Positions 13,910 through 27,260 of a stretch of DNA of 64,000 nt are shown here, piece by piece. Position numbers and translations under genes: made by a program. Location: assembly GCA_036583965.1 (NCBI GenBank), contig JAZBQD010000015.1, forward strand, positions 89,949,809 to 90,013,808. The letters run 5' to 3'. Source of the stretch: Prunella strophiata (taxonomy: Eukaryota > Chordata > Aves > Passeriformes > Prunellidae). How positions within the stretch are numbered: position 1 is the stretch's first letter; each line of letters starts with the position of its first letter. A model generated the notes under the pieces. It saw nothing but the letters and a program-made list of their open reading frames with translations, did no database searches and had not been told where the DNA came from.

Positions 13910-14051
13910 AAAAAAAAACCCCAACAACCAACAAAACCAAAAAAAGCCATATCAAAAAAAAAAAAAAAAAACAAACCAAAAAAACAAACCTAAACAAACA
14001 ACAACAACAACAACAAAAACCAAAAAAAAAAAAAAAAAAACCAAAAAAATC
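13910..14051 (+). repeat. A-rich low-complexity tract with CAA units
   Basis: About 140 bases made almost only of A and C: A runs of 9, 19 and 18 separated by CAAACC, ACCAACAA and (CAA)n segments. The apparent lysine/glutamine-rich frame across it is an artefact of this composition. Confidence 0.95.
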
Positions 14052-14484
14052 CAAGCCCCCTTATCTTTCATTCTATGGGTAACAAACTTTAATATGAAGC
14101 AGAAGGCATGGACTTCCCAGTTTACTCAGTATGAGACACTGAGAGTAGTTGCTGTCACTTAATTCAAGAAAAGGCCAGGAAAAAAAAATGATGGGAACAA
14201 CAAGGTCTCTGTGGAAATGCAGAGAGTTGACCCTGGAAAGTGCCCAGGATTAAAAGTGAAGACTGAATCTTCTGCACCACTTCAACTTTCACTATAAATT
14301 ATGGTGCCCTTAGCAAGGTTGCAGGGCTACTCCAGTCGCTGGGGATCATGAGACACCCCATTTCCAATTAACCTTTTTCCTTCTATTGGCCGTCCTTACA
14401 GGAGAGGAGATGCATGGAACAAAGGCAGACCAGCTCTGGGGCACTCCAGAACTGCATCAGAGAAGACACCAAGACACGGTGGAG

Positions 14485-14526
14485 TCTTGGCCTCCTGTCC
14501 TTGAAATGGGAGACAGGAGGCCAAGA
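14485..14526. repeat. Perfect inverted repeat, 15-bp stem and 12-base loop
   Basis: TCTTGGCCTCCTGTC at 14485-14499 is followed after 12 bases by its exact reverse complement at 14512-14526. The stem is GC-rich (9 of 15) and perfect, so the RNA or single-stranded DNA could fold into a stable hairpin. The stem does not continue beyond 15 bp on either side, which makes it too short for a typical microRNA precursor, and no flanking transposon ends were seen. It may be a local inverted duplication. Confidence 0.9.
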
Positions 14527-15730
14527 ACTGACAGATTACTGAGGCTGCTCTAGGGGCCGGTTTCACCAAACATGTCCTCTTTTATCTGTCCAGAAATCTG
14601 GCTGAAAGTAAGGATTGCTGGCTGTCCCCACAGAATGTCCATAGCTGTAAACGTTCGAACAGTGTCTGGGCACAGACAAAGCCTGCCTTTGCATGGAATG
14701 TACATGTTACTAAAGTATAACAGAGCAGCCACATGAAACTCCTAGTCAGCAATTCATGCAAAACATGAGTGTACCACCAGTGTTAGACTGTGTAGCTGGC
14801 TGGCTGGAAAGACATCTCCATTATATCTTACCTCTCCTTTTTTAATAGCACCACTGAATGGTCACTATGTGCCCCTGTATGAAGTCCCTTGGGCCCCTTT
14901 GCACTCACAGGCAATAAGGCACCTCAGAAATGACATTTACACGTACCCACATGCAGTATTAAAAGGAGTGAATCCATAGGATTAACTGTGGCAGGCAGGG
15001 GGATGAGTGGGAAGGATTTTCATCACTGCCTACATGGCAAGGTCAAGGGCAGACAGGAGTAGGTTATACAACTGCTCTTACCTGGTACAAACCAGTAGGG
15101 CAGGACTGACTGCCCTGGCAGGCTGAACACAGGCCTGATCTGGAGTCATCCCAGCACTGCCCTCAAGGAAATCAAGAGACAGACTGGAAAGTAACCTTGG
15201 ATACCACCCAGTGCTGGTGCCAGTTTGCTCTCTTAAGGGGATGGTAGCTGGAGCAGAGCAATCTCCCAGCTATACCCTCCCTTCCTGTGATCAGCAGAGA
15301 TGAACTGCTGAAATCACTGAGCAGATTTTTCTTTATCCTATAAAAATCTTTAAGGGCTATCCCTGTCATAGATAAAAGAATAGGCTATTTTTCTCAACTT
15401 TTTTACTTTCATTAAAATGATTTTAGAGATATTTTCCCAGTGTATTCAAGCTATTTCCTTGTCTGACAATAGCAATTCATGCTTTAATTATCTCATTGGC
15501 ATAGTGAGACTGTAGAAAAACTGGTAGGATTATGAACTACAAGGGAAGAAAAACGTGGTTTAGATGAGCAAACACTCACAAGTTTCCAGCCCTCATAGGT
15601 TATCTTTGATTGCTAAAAATGCATGATGGAGAAAATCTGTTAAAATTTCAGTATCCTTCTGCTTCAAGGGAAATCCACAATTCTTAACTCTTAAGAGCAC
15701 CACCTTTTAAAAAACTAATGGGATCCCAGG

Positions 15731-15754
15731 AAAAAAAAAAAAAAAAAAAAAAAA
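15731..15754 (+). repeat. Poly-A run of 24
   Basis: An uninterrupted A run without a preceding polyadenylation signal or recognisable retroposed sequence. Confidence 0.95.
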
Positions 15755-17573
15755 GGAAATGAACCCACATTGTTTCCTCTTGAAGTACCCAGAAGAAAAA
15801 TCTGCACCTTAAAAAGGTTTGACCTCAATATAGGCCATAATGTAGAAATGTGAGGATCTTGGAAACTTGTGCTTTTCCTGGATTGAGGCCCAGATTTTGT
15901 AATATATCTTGCCTGTTACTATTTTTCTTGCTTCTTCCAAAGTAGAAAAGGTTCTTTTGAAGAAATGTGTTTTCTAGACACTTTGATACACCAGAATTGG
16001 GGATCTGTTTAAATGCTTCAAATTTGACATGTATACGCGTGTAGTTATAACATTTTGTGAATGTGAGCCAACATTGCCTCCTCTGGATCCAGTCCTTCCT
16101 ATCAATATGTTGTAAGACACTAGACAGAGCAGTGTCTACTCTAACATGCAGAGTATGCACTAGGCCAGACAAATACCAGTAAAACACTCAACTTTCTCTG
16201 CCTTCACCTTCTTCACCACAGTTTTAATGAACAGCACCTGAAAGAATTTATGCCCATGTTGAAATTGGAGTTCCAGGACACAGTGCTGGCACATCACATC
16301 TGCTTGGAAAAGGAACCTTTTCTTCCCCTCAGCCTTACTTCACTCAAGGAAATCTATCAATAGGTTAATCCAGTGACTATCAGCAGTATGAGTATTCCCT
16401 CAGAGGCCATTTTCCTACCCTGGCCACAATGTGCTTTTGCACGTTGACCTGCTATTCAGTTCATGATGCTTTCCAGGCTGAGTTGAAGCTGTGACTACAA
16501 GACATTAGCCCTACCCCTAAGATGCTCATGGCCTGTCACACACATCCCTCTTTTTTGCTATTTAGAGAGTATGGATGCAAATGCTTTCCTGTGTGTTATC
16601 TCATAGCCATTGACTGAGGGCACCAGAGCAACTGAGAGACCACGTCTGATCAATATTTTTCCTCCAGATACTCCTTGAAATCTGGCTACAAGGGGGCCAG
16701 CCATACAATAATTCATGATTACTAGCCCCACTAAAATTAATTCCTGCCATATCTTATCAAACAATCAGCTATGAGAGAAAGTTTTCCCTACTGGAACATG
16801 CATAAGTCACTCCAACTTTTGTGGCTGTGAACTGAAAGCAATTCTTTCTCCACCTTCCAATGTTTGCTCAGGTGCAGTTTGGTTTCCACGTGGACTGATT
16901 GAGGAGAACCTGCCTCAGCCGGCGAGCTAACAGGAGCCACCAACCAACCTGCACTGACTGCAAACAAAGTCTTCATCCCTAAAGAGTCTGTTACATAAAA
17001 GTGCACAACATAAAACCATCTTTGTATTTGTGACTTACTGTAAGTCCTTAGGAGGTTTGCCTTTAAGGATGACTACATTTTTAATCAATCAGCAAGGCAT
17101 GCAGTATGTAAAGTTCATGCTAGCTTGAGCGGCAGCGCACTGTGTTTTTCCCCTGGTGAGCAACCCCCTCTCAGCCCCTGAGCTTTAGCTGGTGAGGTTA
17201 TGCAGCCTTGCCTATTAGGACTGCTCTCAGCCACATGCCTGACTGCACTCTCAAGTCTCAGGGCCAAGAGTAAACTTTGAAGGAACCCTGCCAATTAAAT
17301 GTAAGCAGAAAACAAAGTCTTCATTTTTCAGCAAAGCTAATGTGGTCAGAAATGTTCTCATGCTGCTGCTACTGATAATTATTATTTTGCATTCAGTAAC
17401 GATGGCTTTTAACTCAATTTGAATATGAAATTCTGTCGTGAAAATGAAGGTATCTAAAAATGAGAGTTGATCAGATTGTCATTGGTAAATAGACTAAATA
17501 CATTTTACTGCTGCTGAAAAGTGAGCCCTTCTGTGACAAATGTTTTACAGTCTTGTTTTGGGGATCTTACAGG

Positions 17574-17586
17574 AAAAAAAAAAAAA
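17574..17586 (+). repeat. Poly-A run of 13
   Basis: A simple homopolymer in otherwise unique sequence. Confidence 0.9.
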
Positions 17587-20500
17587 GCTTAGATGGCATG
17601 CATTATCTACAACAGGCAAGACAAAACATTGCAGAAAGGTTAGCCCAGATGAATTCCAGTAAACCCTTTATATAATTTCATAGTCCAAATAGACTACAGC
17701 AGGTTGCAGAAAACATATTTGAGGAATGATATACAGAGTTTAATAGAATATACTTGGATTAGCTCTTGTACTTTCTCCATTTAAATATAATTGTTTCAGT
17801 CCTCAGTTCAGATACAATAATGTTCCAATTTCGGTGTTTAATTGTTTTGCTGGATTGTGACCCTGCCTACAATGAATCTGACAGCACAGACAGTCTGCAA
17901 AGAGGTCTTCAATTAAAAATGACAACATTTTCAATCCCTTTATCTTCTTTTTCTTTTCAACATTAGAAGCAAGTGGTGTACATACAACTAGAAAACTCTA
18001 GTGGCTCAAAGGGTCTTGATTGTAATCTTGCTACCCTATGAGACAGCTAAAATTTATGGCAGGGGAGATGGTCATCTGATTGTCAGAGCTTGCCCAGAGC
18101 CTCTAGTGCAGTCTGGGCACCAGGAAAAGCAAGAAGATTATAAAAAATTTCAGAATGTCCCAGACAGATGCTTGGTTGCCTGCTGCACTGCATCAATGGA
18201 TTTCTTGAAAACAGACCCTCTGGGAATATATTAGATTCATTTCTCTTGGGGCCCCTCCTAACACCCTCATGAAGGTCTCAGGTAGGTGCCAAACAAAAGG
18301 GAGAACAAAGAATTCTGCTTTAAAAAGCCCTTCAAAGAAGATCAGATGAACTTCAGCTTAAAAGAGAAGTAAGGATATGACCACTCCAAAGGGATGCTTG
18401 TAATTTCTACCGTGATTTCCATAATTCAATACCTTACAATTATGCATTTCAAAGTCATCTGAAAGTACCAATAAAGACAGATTGATTACTTTATTTGTAT
18501 ACATTGCTATGAGACATTATCATTCGATGCTGCCAAAGCCAGTTCCATGCCAGCCCTTGATCTAAAATTAGAGTAAGGACAAGGAAGTGTTCTTTCCTCT
18601 ACAATGATCACTAAACCCAAATGAGCCAACAGAGGCTGAGAGACCATAAAGCAGTCAGTACCAATGGGTGTTTGCTGATGAAAAACCACAGGACCTCCAA
18701 ACAGGCCCCTTGGAACTTTCTTGAGAACATATACAAATTTCAGCACCCAATCAGCAAAGTGCTCAAAATATTCACTAGGGATAGGGCTTGAAATTTACCC
18801 AGAGGAGGTAACTAGGCAGGGGAGACAGACTGTGCAGCAATGAGAAGGACTCAGAGTGGTTTTGGTTTCCCAAAAAACATCATTGGTCATAACAGAAGTA
18901 GAAGGTATTGTGCATTGACTTCTGCTCCCTGCAGTTGCTCCTCAGAGAATAACAGAGATGTCAAGTCTCCATCCCTGCCTGCTCTTCCCTGCCTGGACAC
19001 TTCAGAAAGTCTCAGCCTTGTGCCTGGGCAGTGCCATTTCACAGATACTGAGTAGAGGCTCAAGGAAATACCTTTTGGCTCTTACTTCCAAAGGCAGGTT
19101 TGGCACTTCACACCCACCTGACTGCTCTTGAATTCAAGCCCTTGGTTAAAGTAGGGAATCTGTTTGTTGCTCTCTGGAAGACAATGCCTTCCATACAACC
19201 CTGACCCAGCATAGATGTAAGGTACTGAGAGCTCAACCTGTGCCACAGCTGCTCCATCCAGGACGTCCTGTGAAGAGGGTTTACTCAAAGGATTGTCCTC
19301 CTCTAACTCCACAAGTGCTCAGCCTGCTTTCACCTTAAGACACAGGATGGGTTTGTATGTGTGTACCTCAAGTTATTTCTGTGCATGCTTCATGTACACA
19401 TCGGCCCAGATCCATGAGTGCATGTGCTTGCAGATAGATAAACAGATACTCTGGGATTGTTTCAAAGCAAGGGAAACATTTCTCCTTCTTTCTTTCTGTC
19501 TTTCTAGTCATTTTGCAACAACTTGGCCTTGGGATCTTCCAGGGAGCTGTGTATATATGAGTGACACACTTGCCTGTTTTCACAGCTCCTGCCTTATGTC
19601 AATTTAAGCATCTTTCCTACACCTGGAGGAGTTCAACAAACATCAGCTCACAGGTGTCACACTCCATTGGCTGAAGGCTGGCTCCAGAGAGTCTAGCCAA
19701 TATCTGCTTTGGCTATTAAGAGTCTTGGAGAGGCCAAGCTCAGTGTGTGTGGGGAAGCAGGGGGAGGAAAAGGTGGAAGGAAAAGGAAGGGGGGTTACAT
19801 GTATGTGCATGTGCATTTGCTGCTGCTTTAACTTTCCATCCATTTAAGAGTTTAAATACTACTCAAGCACTTAAAAAAACATTAGGACACATTCCAGCTT
19901 TCTCTGCCAGTCAGAGGGAAAAAATGTTTGAAACCCTGCATCTCAGCACCCCGAGGGCTTTATGATTTGTTAGGTTTAGTAGTTCAGAGGATTAAAAAGA
20001 CAGAAATATTAGTAGAAAAAGAAGAGGGAAAAGTCAATGTATTCACTGAAGCAAATCTAATGGGTTGCTGGGCCAGAGAAGAAAAGGTTCTACTACCTGA
20101 CTGAATCTTATTTATATTTCTTGCTCCACAATAAAAAATAATTTTCTAGACATTCCCCCCCTTTTTTTTTGCTATGCTAGTCACATTTCCTAAATCCTTT
20201 ATCAACGACTGCTCTGCATATGAATGGGCTGTAATTGAACTGTCACATTCATGAAGGTCAGTAACCTTTCATTAGGAAGAATGTGTCTTTCTTGATAAAT
20301 TGCAAAGTCCCTGAGGATTTGAAAGCATTTTTTTTTTTTATTTCATTCTTTCAAATATACCTTAAAAATCTAACACAGATCTTTCTCTCTTTTCATAGTA
20401 CTCTGACAAACCCCTCGTCTGTCTCTTTGTCATTAGGCGGTTCCATGCAAAATATTCAATCACAAGCTTTCACTGTGACCTTCTTAAAAACAAAATGGGA

Positions 20501-23500
20501 AGCATAAGCCCCCCACCCTCAACCCCTCACTTTGAATTGCAGATTGCTAATACTTCTGCTTAAAAATCCCCAAAAGTCAAAACCTTGAGATTAGAAGCTT
20601 TGCCATGTCCTTGTTTCTTCAGATTGGTTTGAGTTTCTACTGTAATGTCACCTAAGTCACACTCGGTTGGTGCCAGTACATCAGTCCATCTTCTTGGTGT
20701 GTCCATTACTCTGCAGACATGGACAGACAAATACACCAAATAGTGACAGGCTGCATGAGAAAAACAAATTGGAGGAGAGAATGGTGCTGAAAAAAGCATA
20801 TTTAGTACTGCAGATAGTTTTCAATTGCCACATGCAATTCATTCTTCCCTATCTAAGGAAAATAAGCTTTTCAGAGGGTTGGTTTTGCACCTTGATCTGC
20901 ACCCTAACACAGCAGGGTCCTTAAAAGAGACTGACTGGCTGCCAAGTTCATAACTGCTGCCAGAAGTTCAATTCCTCCTCCAGATTCCAATCAGAAAGCG
21001 TGCAGCAGGATGCATGGAAATGTGTCGAGCTTCCCACCCTTACCAGTGCAAAGGTGCCTTCAGAAGTGTTAAAATACTACTGAGGCTTCTGGGGCAGAAG
21101 CCATCTGTTCCTGTGCCATGTTCTAGCTAGCTAAGCCTAGTGCCCACCTTCAGCCAGCTGACTGGCTGGGGATTGACTGTCAAGGGGTCAGAAAAAAGGC
21201 AACTTGGTGGAAAGTCAGTCGTGATCAAGACAGAAACACCACAACATGAAGGTGAGACTTGATAAATGGAAGCAAGCATCTGGTCTTCTGTGTTAGCTAT
21301 TCAAATGCTTCAAAAAGTAACATGAATTACAGGTTCTTGAGAGACTATCCTTTTATTGTCAGCACCCATAAAATTGTGGTGATTTAAGGTTCACCCCATA
21401 TAGAGGAAAAGAACAAGATATAATTGCCTAGTAGTAGAAATAATTTGATGGTACAGGCCACACTGGAAGGTTTTTAGCTGGAAGGAAAAAAGAAGAAAAC
21501 ATTTCTTTTGATTTTTTTGCAGGAATGATTGAAGAATTACTCTTTAATTAGGCTTAACTCACTTTTCTGAAGACTTCTCTCAACCAGTGAATTCTGTTGG
21601 GTTCATATGTCCAGCTTTGAATGGGAATCATTTACTGCAGTACCACAGAATGGAGCTTCTTACACCAGTAACAGAAAGCCATAGAAAAAAGACTCTCACA
21701 AAGCAAAGCAATATAGGTTCTGCCTGACTTCCATATTAACATCCTCCTTCAGCAGCAAGAGTATGTTTGAATTCATATGGAGAGGGTCTTTATTTAAAAG
21801 CTAGGTGTCCTCTCATGCTCCAATTCTGCAATCGTTCTCTAGACACAGAGGTCATGGTGAAGGGTAGCCAGAGGTGCCCAGAAGCATAGATCAGCCTAGA
21901 CAATTCATCATCTGAATTCTCTCTGCCACTGGTGAAGTAAGGTACTTGCGATAACACTGTGAAGAAAAAGACCAGACTTCATCAGTGGCCAAAGGTAAGT
22001 GAAAAACGCCACCTAGGACTTTAGAACAAAAGCAAGGCTGTCACAGACCATCACTTTCAGTGCCACCACATGCAGGCTGCTCAATGTAAGAGCCTAATGT
22101 AGCAATCCCCACTACAGTTGCATCTAAGGTCATTAAGCAAAGAGTGATTCAGACTTCTAGTGAGCAGGGGCCACGATGCATCAAGCAGGCAGGACTGACT
22201 TCTCTACACGCCTGACTTGGGTACCAAGATGACTTTTCATTCTGCTGACTGCACAGGAAGCCAAGGTCTAGCAACTTGGCAAGGTGTGCAGAATTGCTCA
22301 CCAGTCTCTTGACCTGACACACTGTCCTTGCTCCTGTTTCATACTGGGCAACAGGAATACAGCTCCCAGTTTCTAGCTCCCAGCATCATTGCTGCTGAGT
22401 GGAATATATAAATATGGTTTTCTGTGTGACTTTTCAACTGTACATCAGGAGATGGCTTTGTAGGAACCCCCATTTTGGAGGAAAGATGCTGACTGCTTTA
22501 CTAGAGTAAAGCAAAGAAGAAAAAACAAGTTATATTTTAATGTTGGACCACTTAATGTTGTTCAAGTTATGGACCACTTTTCCCAAATGTTAATTTGGAG
22601 GCCATTGATGATTTAATCTCCTGCCATGTATTTGGGTGTGCCAGTGATCTGGAGAATGTTTTCATGCAAGTGCCCAATCATCCAGACACTTTCAGTTGCC
22701 AAAAAACCAGAATTAACTGACAGTCAAATCAATTCAAGTGAAAGACCACAATCTTGGGAAAGAACTTACATCAAAATAAATATTTTCACAGATATTTTCT
22801 AGCATGCTTGCCCTATAATGCCCCATAGGCAATAATTCCTAAGGTGCACTGTTATTTTTCTTCTCAGATAAAATGTTAATAGCCAAGTGGATATGAGGTT
22901 GCTATTTACAAATCTCTGCAGAGCTGATGTTTTTATTCATGCACTTTGGTCCTCTGTCCAGGGTATACTAATTTTTTTCCTCACTTGGAACTGGAGGTAG
23001 TTTCCTACATCGTAGTACTCAGATTCATACACAGCTAAACCTTGCTGTATATTAGGGAATTCACATTCCAAGATTTCAGTTGATAACTGCATATGGAAAA
23101 ACAACAGAGCAATATATCACCTCATTGTATATATCCAGACCAAAACAATGAGACTTCTCAAGCACTCCACACTGTGTATAAAATAAAAGTCATTAAAGAA
23201 TTTGTTTAGAAGTGTGTTAAGCATTTTCCAGGCAGGCAGTGAATAAATCCACTTTACCACTTCATGGCTTTACAAAGAAGCCCATCCATTAACATGGGAA
23301 CCCTCTTGTTTGCATTTCTTAACAGCTGACATTTGTACCTTTCTAAGGAAAGTGAAGGGCATCTCATTGCCTCATTGTTTAAATCAGTGTGAAAATAATG
23401 GGGATGATAGGGAATTGGAGCTAATTTCCTTTGTCTCCTATTCAGCAGATAATGGTGGTATGTGTGGGATGCTAAAGGCCAGGCAGAGGAGGTGACCTGA

Positions 23501-23892
23501 AGATGACTTCATTCTTATGAGGTTTATCAAAGGCTCCTGTCAGTCAAATGCATGCTGAGAGATTGGGGACTGGCCATCTGGTCCAAAGTTAATCAAAGAG
23601 GAAAAAGGAAAGTGAGGAGGTGAAAAATCCCCCTGTCAGCTTTGTGGAAGGTGGAGGGAGAGGCAGACAGAAGAGGGAACTCTGGTGCTCCAGCAGCCCA
23701 GTACCCAGACTTGATGGCTGCAGAGGAGACACAGAGCAGGGTGGGGTGGAGGAGCAGCAGGGAAAAGGAGAGATACCGTTGTTTTGAAATTTCCCTGGGA
23801 TGATCCCTCACCAGCTTTAAGTGGCAAGCCTGAAGGTCACTGCTGCTGTTAGCCATGCAGAGCAGAGGCAGAATTGTTTCACTTGTCCTCAC

Positions 23893-23913
23893 AAAAAAAA
23901 AAAAAAAAAAAAA
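23893..23913 (+). repeat. Poly-A run of 21 followed by G5
   Basis: A simple homopolymer at the right end of a purine-rich stretch that begins near 23595. No retroposed body was recognised. Confidence 0.95.
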
Positions 23914-24639
23914 GGGGGAGTGACTGACTCACAGTAGGGAACCGGTGTAATATAAAGCACAGGGCTTTTCTGTCACTGAGCCAGACTTCCTTCCTCTGAG
24001 TTTTGCTTCTTGCAAGCAGGAACAAGAGGTACAGCCATGCCACCTTCATGTCCTGCAGATTCTACCATACCCAGCTCCTCACCTTCTACCCCCTCCACCC
24101 ACTGGGCTCAAAACCAGATGTCCTGCGAGCACTACCCACATCCAAGAGGTTGGCACAGTTTGCCCATAATGGCTTTTCTGTCAATACTGACCCACATACA
24201 TTTTTGCACTTACGCAAGCTAAGAGGGGTAGAGAGCAGAATTTATCAACAAATGACTTGGTTTATGCTGGGCATCACACAATGCTTGTTTGTGAAAGTGA
24301 AGGCACCAACCAGATAACTAAAATACTATTTAAACGTGTGTGCATGTGTTATGCAAAAATGCACTTCTTCACCAAAGATGCATTCTGAAGTAAAACACCA
24401 GTGTGACAGCCTGATTTCCATAACTAGCCCTGTTCAGCTGCTCAAATCAGCTAAATAGAGACATATTTTTAAAACTACAAACGTCCAGATTGTGAATCCC
24501 TCCTTCATGCTGGCAAGTAGTCATGCTAATGAATAGTCTCCTTGACTCCAGGGGAAAAACTCTTGCCAGCAAAGGTTTCACAATCCCAGCCCTAAACATT
24601 TCTAAAAATGATTAACCGATGTGAACTAACTTAAAACAG

Positions 24640-24697
24640 AAAAAAAAGAAAAAAAAAAAAAGAAAAGAAAATAAAAAGAAAAGAAAAAGAGAAAATA
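24640..24697 (+). repeat. A/G-rich (GAAAA)n tract
   Basis: About 58 bases of A and G with a single T, built from GAAAA-type units around a 13-A run. Long homopurine tracts of this sort can adopt triplex structures. Confidence 0.95.
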
Positions 24698-24796
24698 ATG
24701 GAAGGGTTTTTTTGAGGGCTGCAGATTAGGCTGAGCATTAAATGTGTTCGTGGAATTAGCAGAGCAAGGGATGAATGTGCTTCCTGTAGTGCACAT

Positions 24797-24823
24797 TCAC
24801 ACACACACACAAACACACACACA
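24797..24823 (+). repeat. (CA)n microsatellite
   Basis: About thirteen CA units with one AA interruption, 100 bases after the A/G-rich tract. Confidence 0.95.
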
Positions 24824-26979
24824 GGCTCCTCCCCCCAGGACAGAAACATCCTAAACCAAAGAGAATGAGAACAAAAGAGTTTGGCTGCCTCATATACCTG
24901 GGGGTGGGACTTGCTTCTCGATTAAGCTTCCATTCCACATATTCCTCAGGTCGAGGTCCAGTCAGGCCCCCATAGAGAGGAACATATGGAAAACAGTGGC
25001 AACGAGTTCTGCTCTACCTGCAGCTTTGCTGAGCTGAGTCTCCTCCAATGCCCTGTTTGGGAGCATCACTTTGCATGACCAAGTGCTGCAAAACAGAGCT
25101 GAGAATAGTGAGAGTAGAATTAGACAGGACTTTAAAACCAAACCTTTACAAAGCACCTAACCCAGGGAACCTCTGCTGAACAGAGGATTTTAGTTGAGGA
25201 CATACAGCTCTGTCTGTACATACACAGTGCAAACACAGCTATACACTCACTACTTGCTGTCCTCCTATTTTTATTGAGTTTTTAACATAGCAAGCAACCT
25301 GCTGCACACTAGGCAGCCTGAAAAATGAGCAAGGGTGGATAGATATTGAGACATCTAGAATTTTCTTGCTGCTAGTGTCTGATATGACCCTTTTGTATGG
25401 CAATAAAAGTCAGTGAACAATCTCAGGTACCAAACATGCACTCTGGTTTTACATATCCCAGCTTGGATTTACTTTCTACTTAACTTCTTTACCTGAGCTG
25501 CGATGACTTCAGAAGGAAGTGAGTTAATAGCACTAAGGGCTCTTTTTCTGTTTTGTTTTTATCTGCACAGCTCTAGATCTCAGAGAAATGTGACTAAGAA
25601 AATGATCTTTCCCAACCCCTGGAAATGAAATGCAGCCATTTGGATCCCAACATAAAAACAAGCATCAGCATGTCTGAAATTCTCTGCCGGCTATAATTAA
25701 AACTCACGAGCAACTACAACACAACTGTTTCTGTCTTCATGACATGAAACATGTAGACATTTAAAAATGGACTGACAGAAAATTCAGCAAGGAAATTTCA
25801 CCAGAAACCTTCTATCCCCTGGAAAAATGAGGTATTTTTATCAGGCAGCAAGCCATTATCATAATATTTATGATTCCCCTTGCCCAGTTCCTGCTGGATC
25901 TCACAGAAGGAAAAAGCTTTAGGCTTACCTGTGTCTGGCACGGATCCCTAGTCTAACACATTGGTTGAATACACAGGCATGAACATGCTGTCATCAGCAT
26001 ATCCTCCTCCTTCTTGTGGGCTTGAAATAATTCAATATGCCAAATTAGACAGTGCCCTAAATCAATCAGTAGCTCCATTTTCATCAGTGGCTGAGAGTAT
26101 GTCCGAAAGCAGGTAGGAGATTTAGCTACCTAACCCTAAACTGATGGAATATAAGAGACCACATCCCCTTGAAGGCACTGAGAACTTCACACTGTGCTCT
26201 TTTCCCCACATTTTCCACAGCTCCCTTATTTCTAGTTAGCAATCACATAATTGCAAATTTCACAATGTTAAGTAATTTCTGAAGGACTTTTTCAACTTCT
26301 CTGTTATACTTCATGGTCAACAGCACGCATGCTGAACATATGCTTTAATGATAGCCACAGCAATAATTCACACAGAAACAGTTTTCTGTCAAACACTTCA
26401 GAATAGTAAGGAGTTGGGGGAGGGAAGTTATCAGCACTAATACAATTTATTAGACAAACCCTATGTGGATGCCATGGCAGGTCTGCTATCAAAGGCAAAA
26501 ACCTTCAGGCTTTTTACATCCCATAATCCCAATGAAAGCCTGCTTTTGCAGATACCCTGCAGTTCATGAATCACTGGCTGTAGCACACAAAATCCCCTAT
26601 TTAAGTAATTACTGTACAATAGACAAATCTGCACAGTGGCTGATGTTATATAAAATATTCCAAGGCAGTCTCAAAACCACAACATATTAAAAAAAAATCT
26701 CAACTAGAAACAAGTGTCTTTCAGTAAGTATATATTGTGAAATAGGGGATGCTGTGATCTAATCATATTAGGTCTGTCCTGAGGACTGGAAATGTTCTGA
26801 CAATAGAGGAACCCAAGCCAGTCATGGACCCTGAATGGCTCCTATCTCCAGACATTCTTTTCTATTTGTTTCACTTGGGCTTCAAGACACCCTCAAGCTT
26901 CTGATTTTCACATAATTGGATGGTTCTATTATTGCCAACTTAGTTTTCAAACATCAAAGAACACAGAATCCTCTCAAAT

Positions 26980-27260
26980 CCATGCACTGCCTGAATAACG
27001 GACCTGACTTCCTGGCTTCCATTTATTCAGCAGAATGAACAAAAAGCCCAGTATTTTTAGGAAGATACCAAACCTAAATCCTGGTCTTGGCCATGCATCA
27101 CCTTGGTAATGGAGCTGGCTTCCACATCTTCATCAGAATGAACCAAAAGCCTGGTATGTTAGAAAGACAACAAAATTTCACCAGAGTCTTATCTCTGTAC
27201 TTGGTTCTGATTTATCCCCACACCTGAAAAGTTCAGCTTCTACATTCAGCAACAAGGAAG
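26980..27260. repeat. Decayed tandem duplication, ~103-118 bp period, two to three copies
   Basis: Two diverged copies are visible. Copy 1 has CCATGCAC at 26980, CTGGCTTCCA at 27012 and CAGAATGAACAAAAAGCC near 27031-27048. Copy 2 has CCATGCATC at 27091, CTGGCTTCCA at 27115 and CAGAATGAACCAAAAGCC at about 27134-27151. A possible third, weaker copy starts near 27234 (CAGCTTCTACATTCAGCA). Period is about 103 bases between the first two and about 118 to the third. No coding frame runs through the units. Confidence 0.65.

Noticed and set aside
13834..14082. Lysine/glutamine-rich frame (plus) and its phenylalanine-rich mirror (minus)
   Set aside because: Both are translations of an A-rich low-complexity tract.
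1540..14700. Shared residues PCKGRLCL in two minus-strand frames near 1545 and 14685
   Set aside because: The underlying DNA match is only about a dozen bases (CCTTTGCATGG region) and flanks differ, so it is chance.
15825..16187. 120-residue open frame on the minus strand
   Set aside because: No recognisable motif, no splice or promoter context, and a length expected by chance.
23893..23913. Poly-A runs as tails of processed pseudogenes (also at 1053, 15731, 54998)
   Set aside because: No AATAAA-type signal upstream, no recognisable cDNA body and no target-site duplications.
24797..24823. Regularly spaced short repeats that might suggest a CRISPR-like array
   Set aside because: It is a CA microsatellite; no direct repeats with unique spacers exist anywhere in the window.
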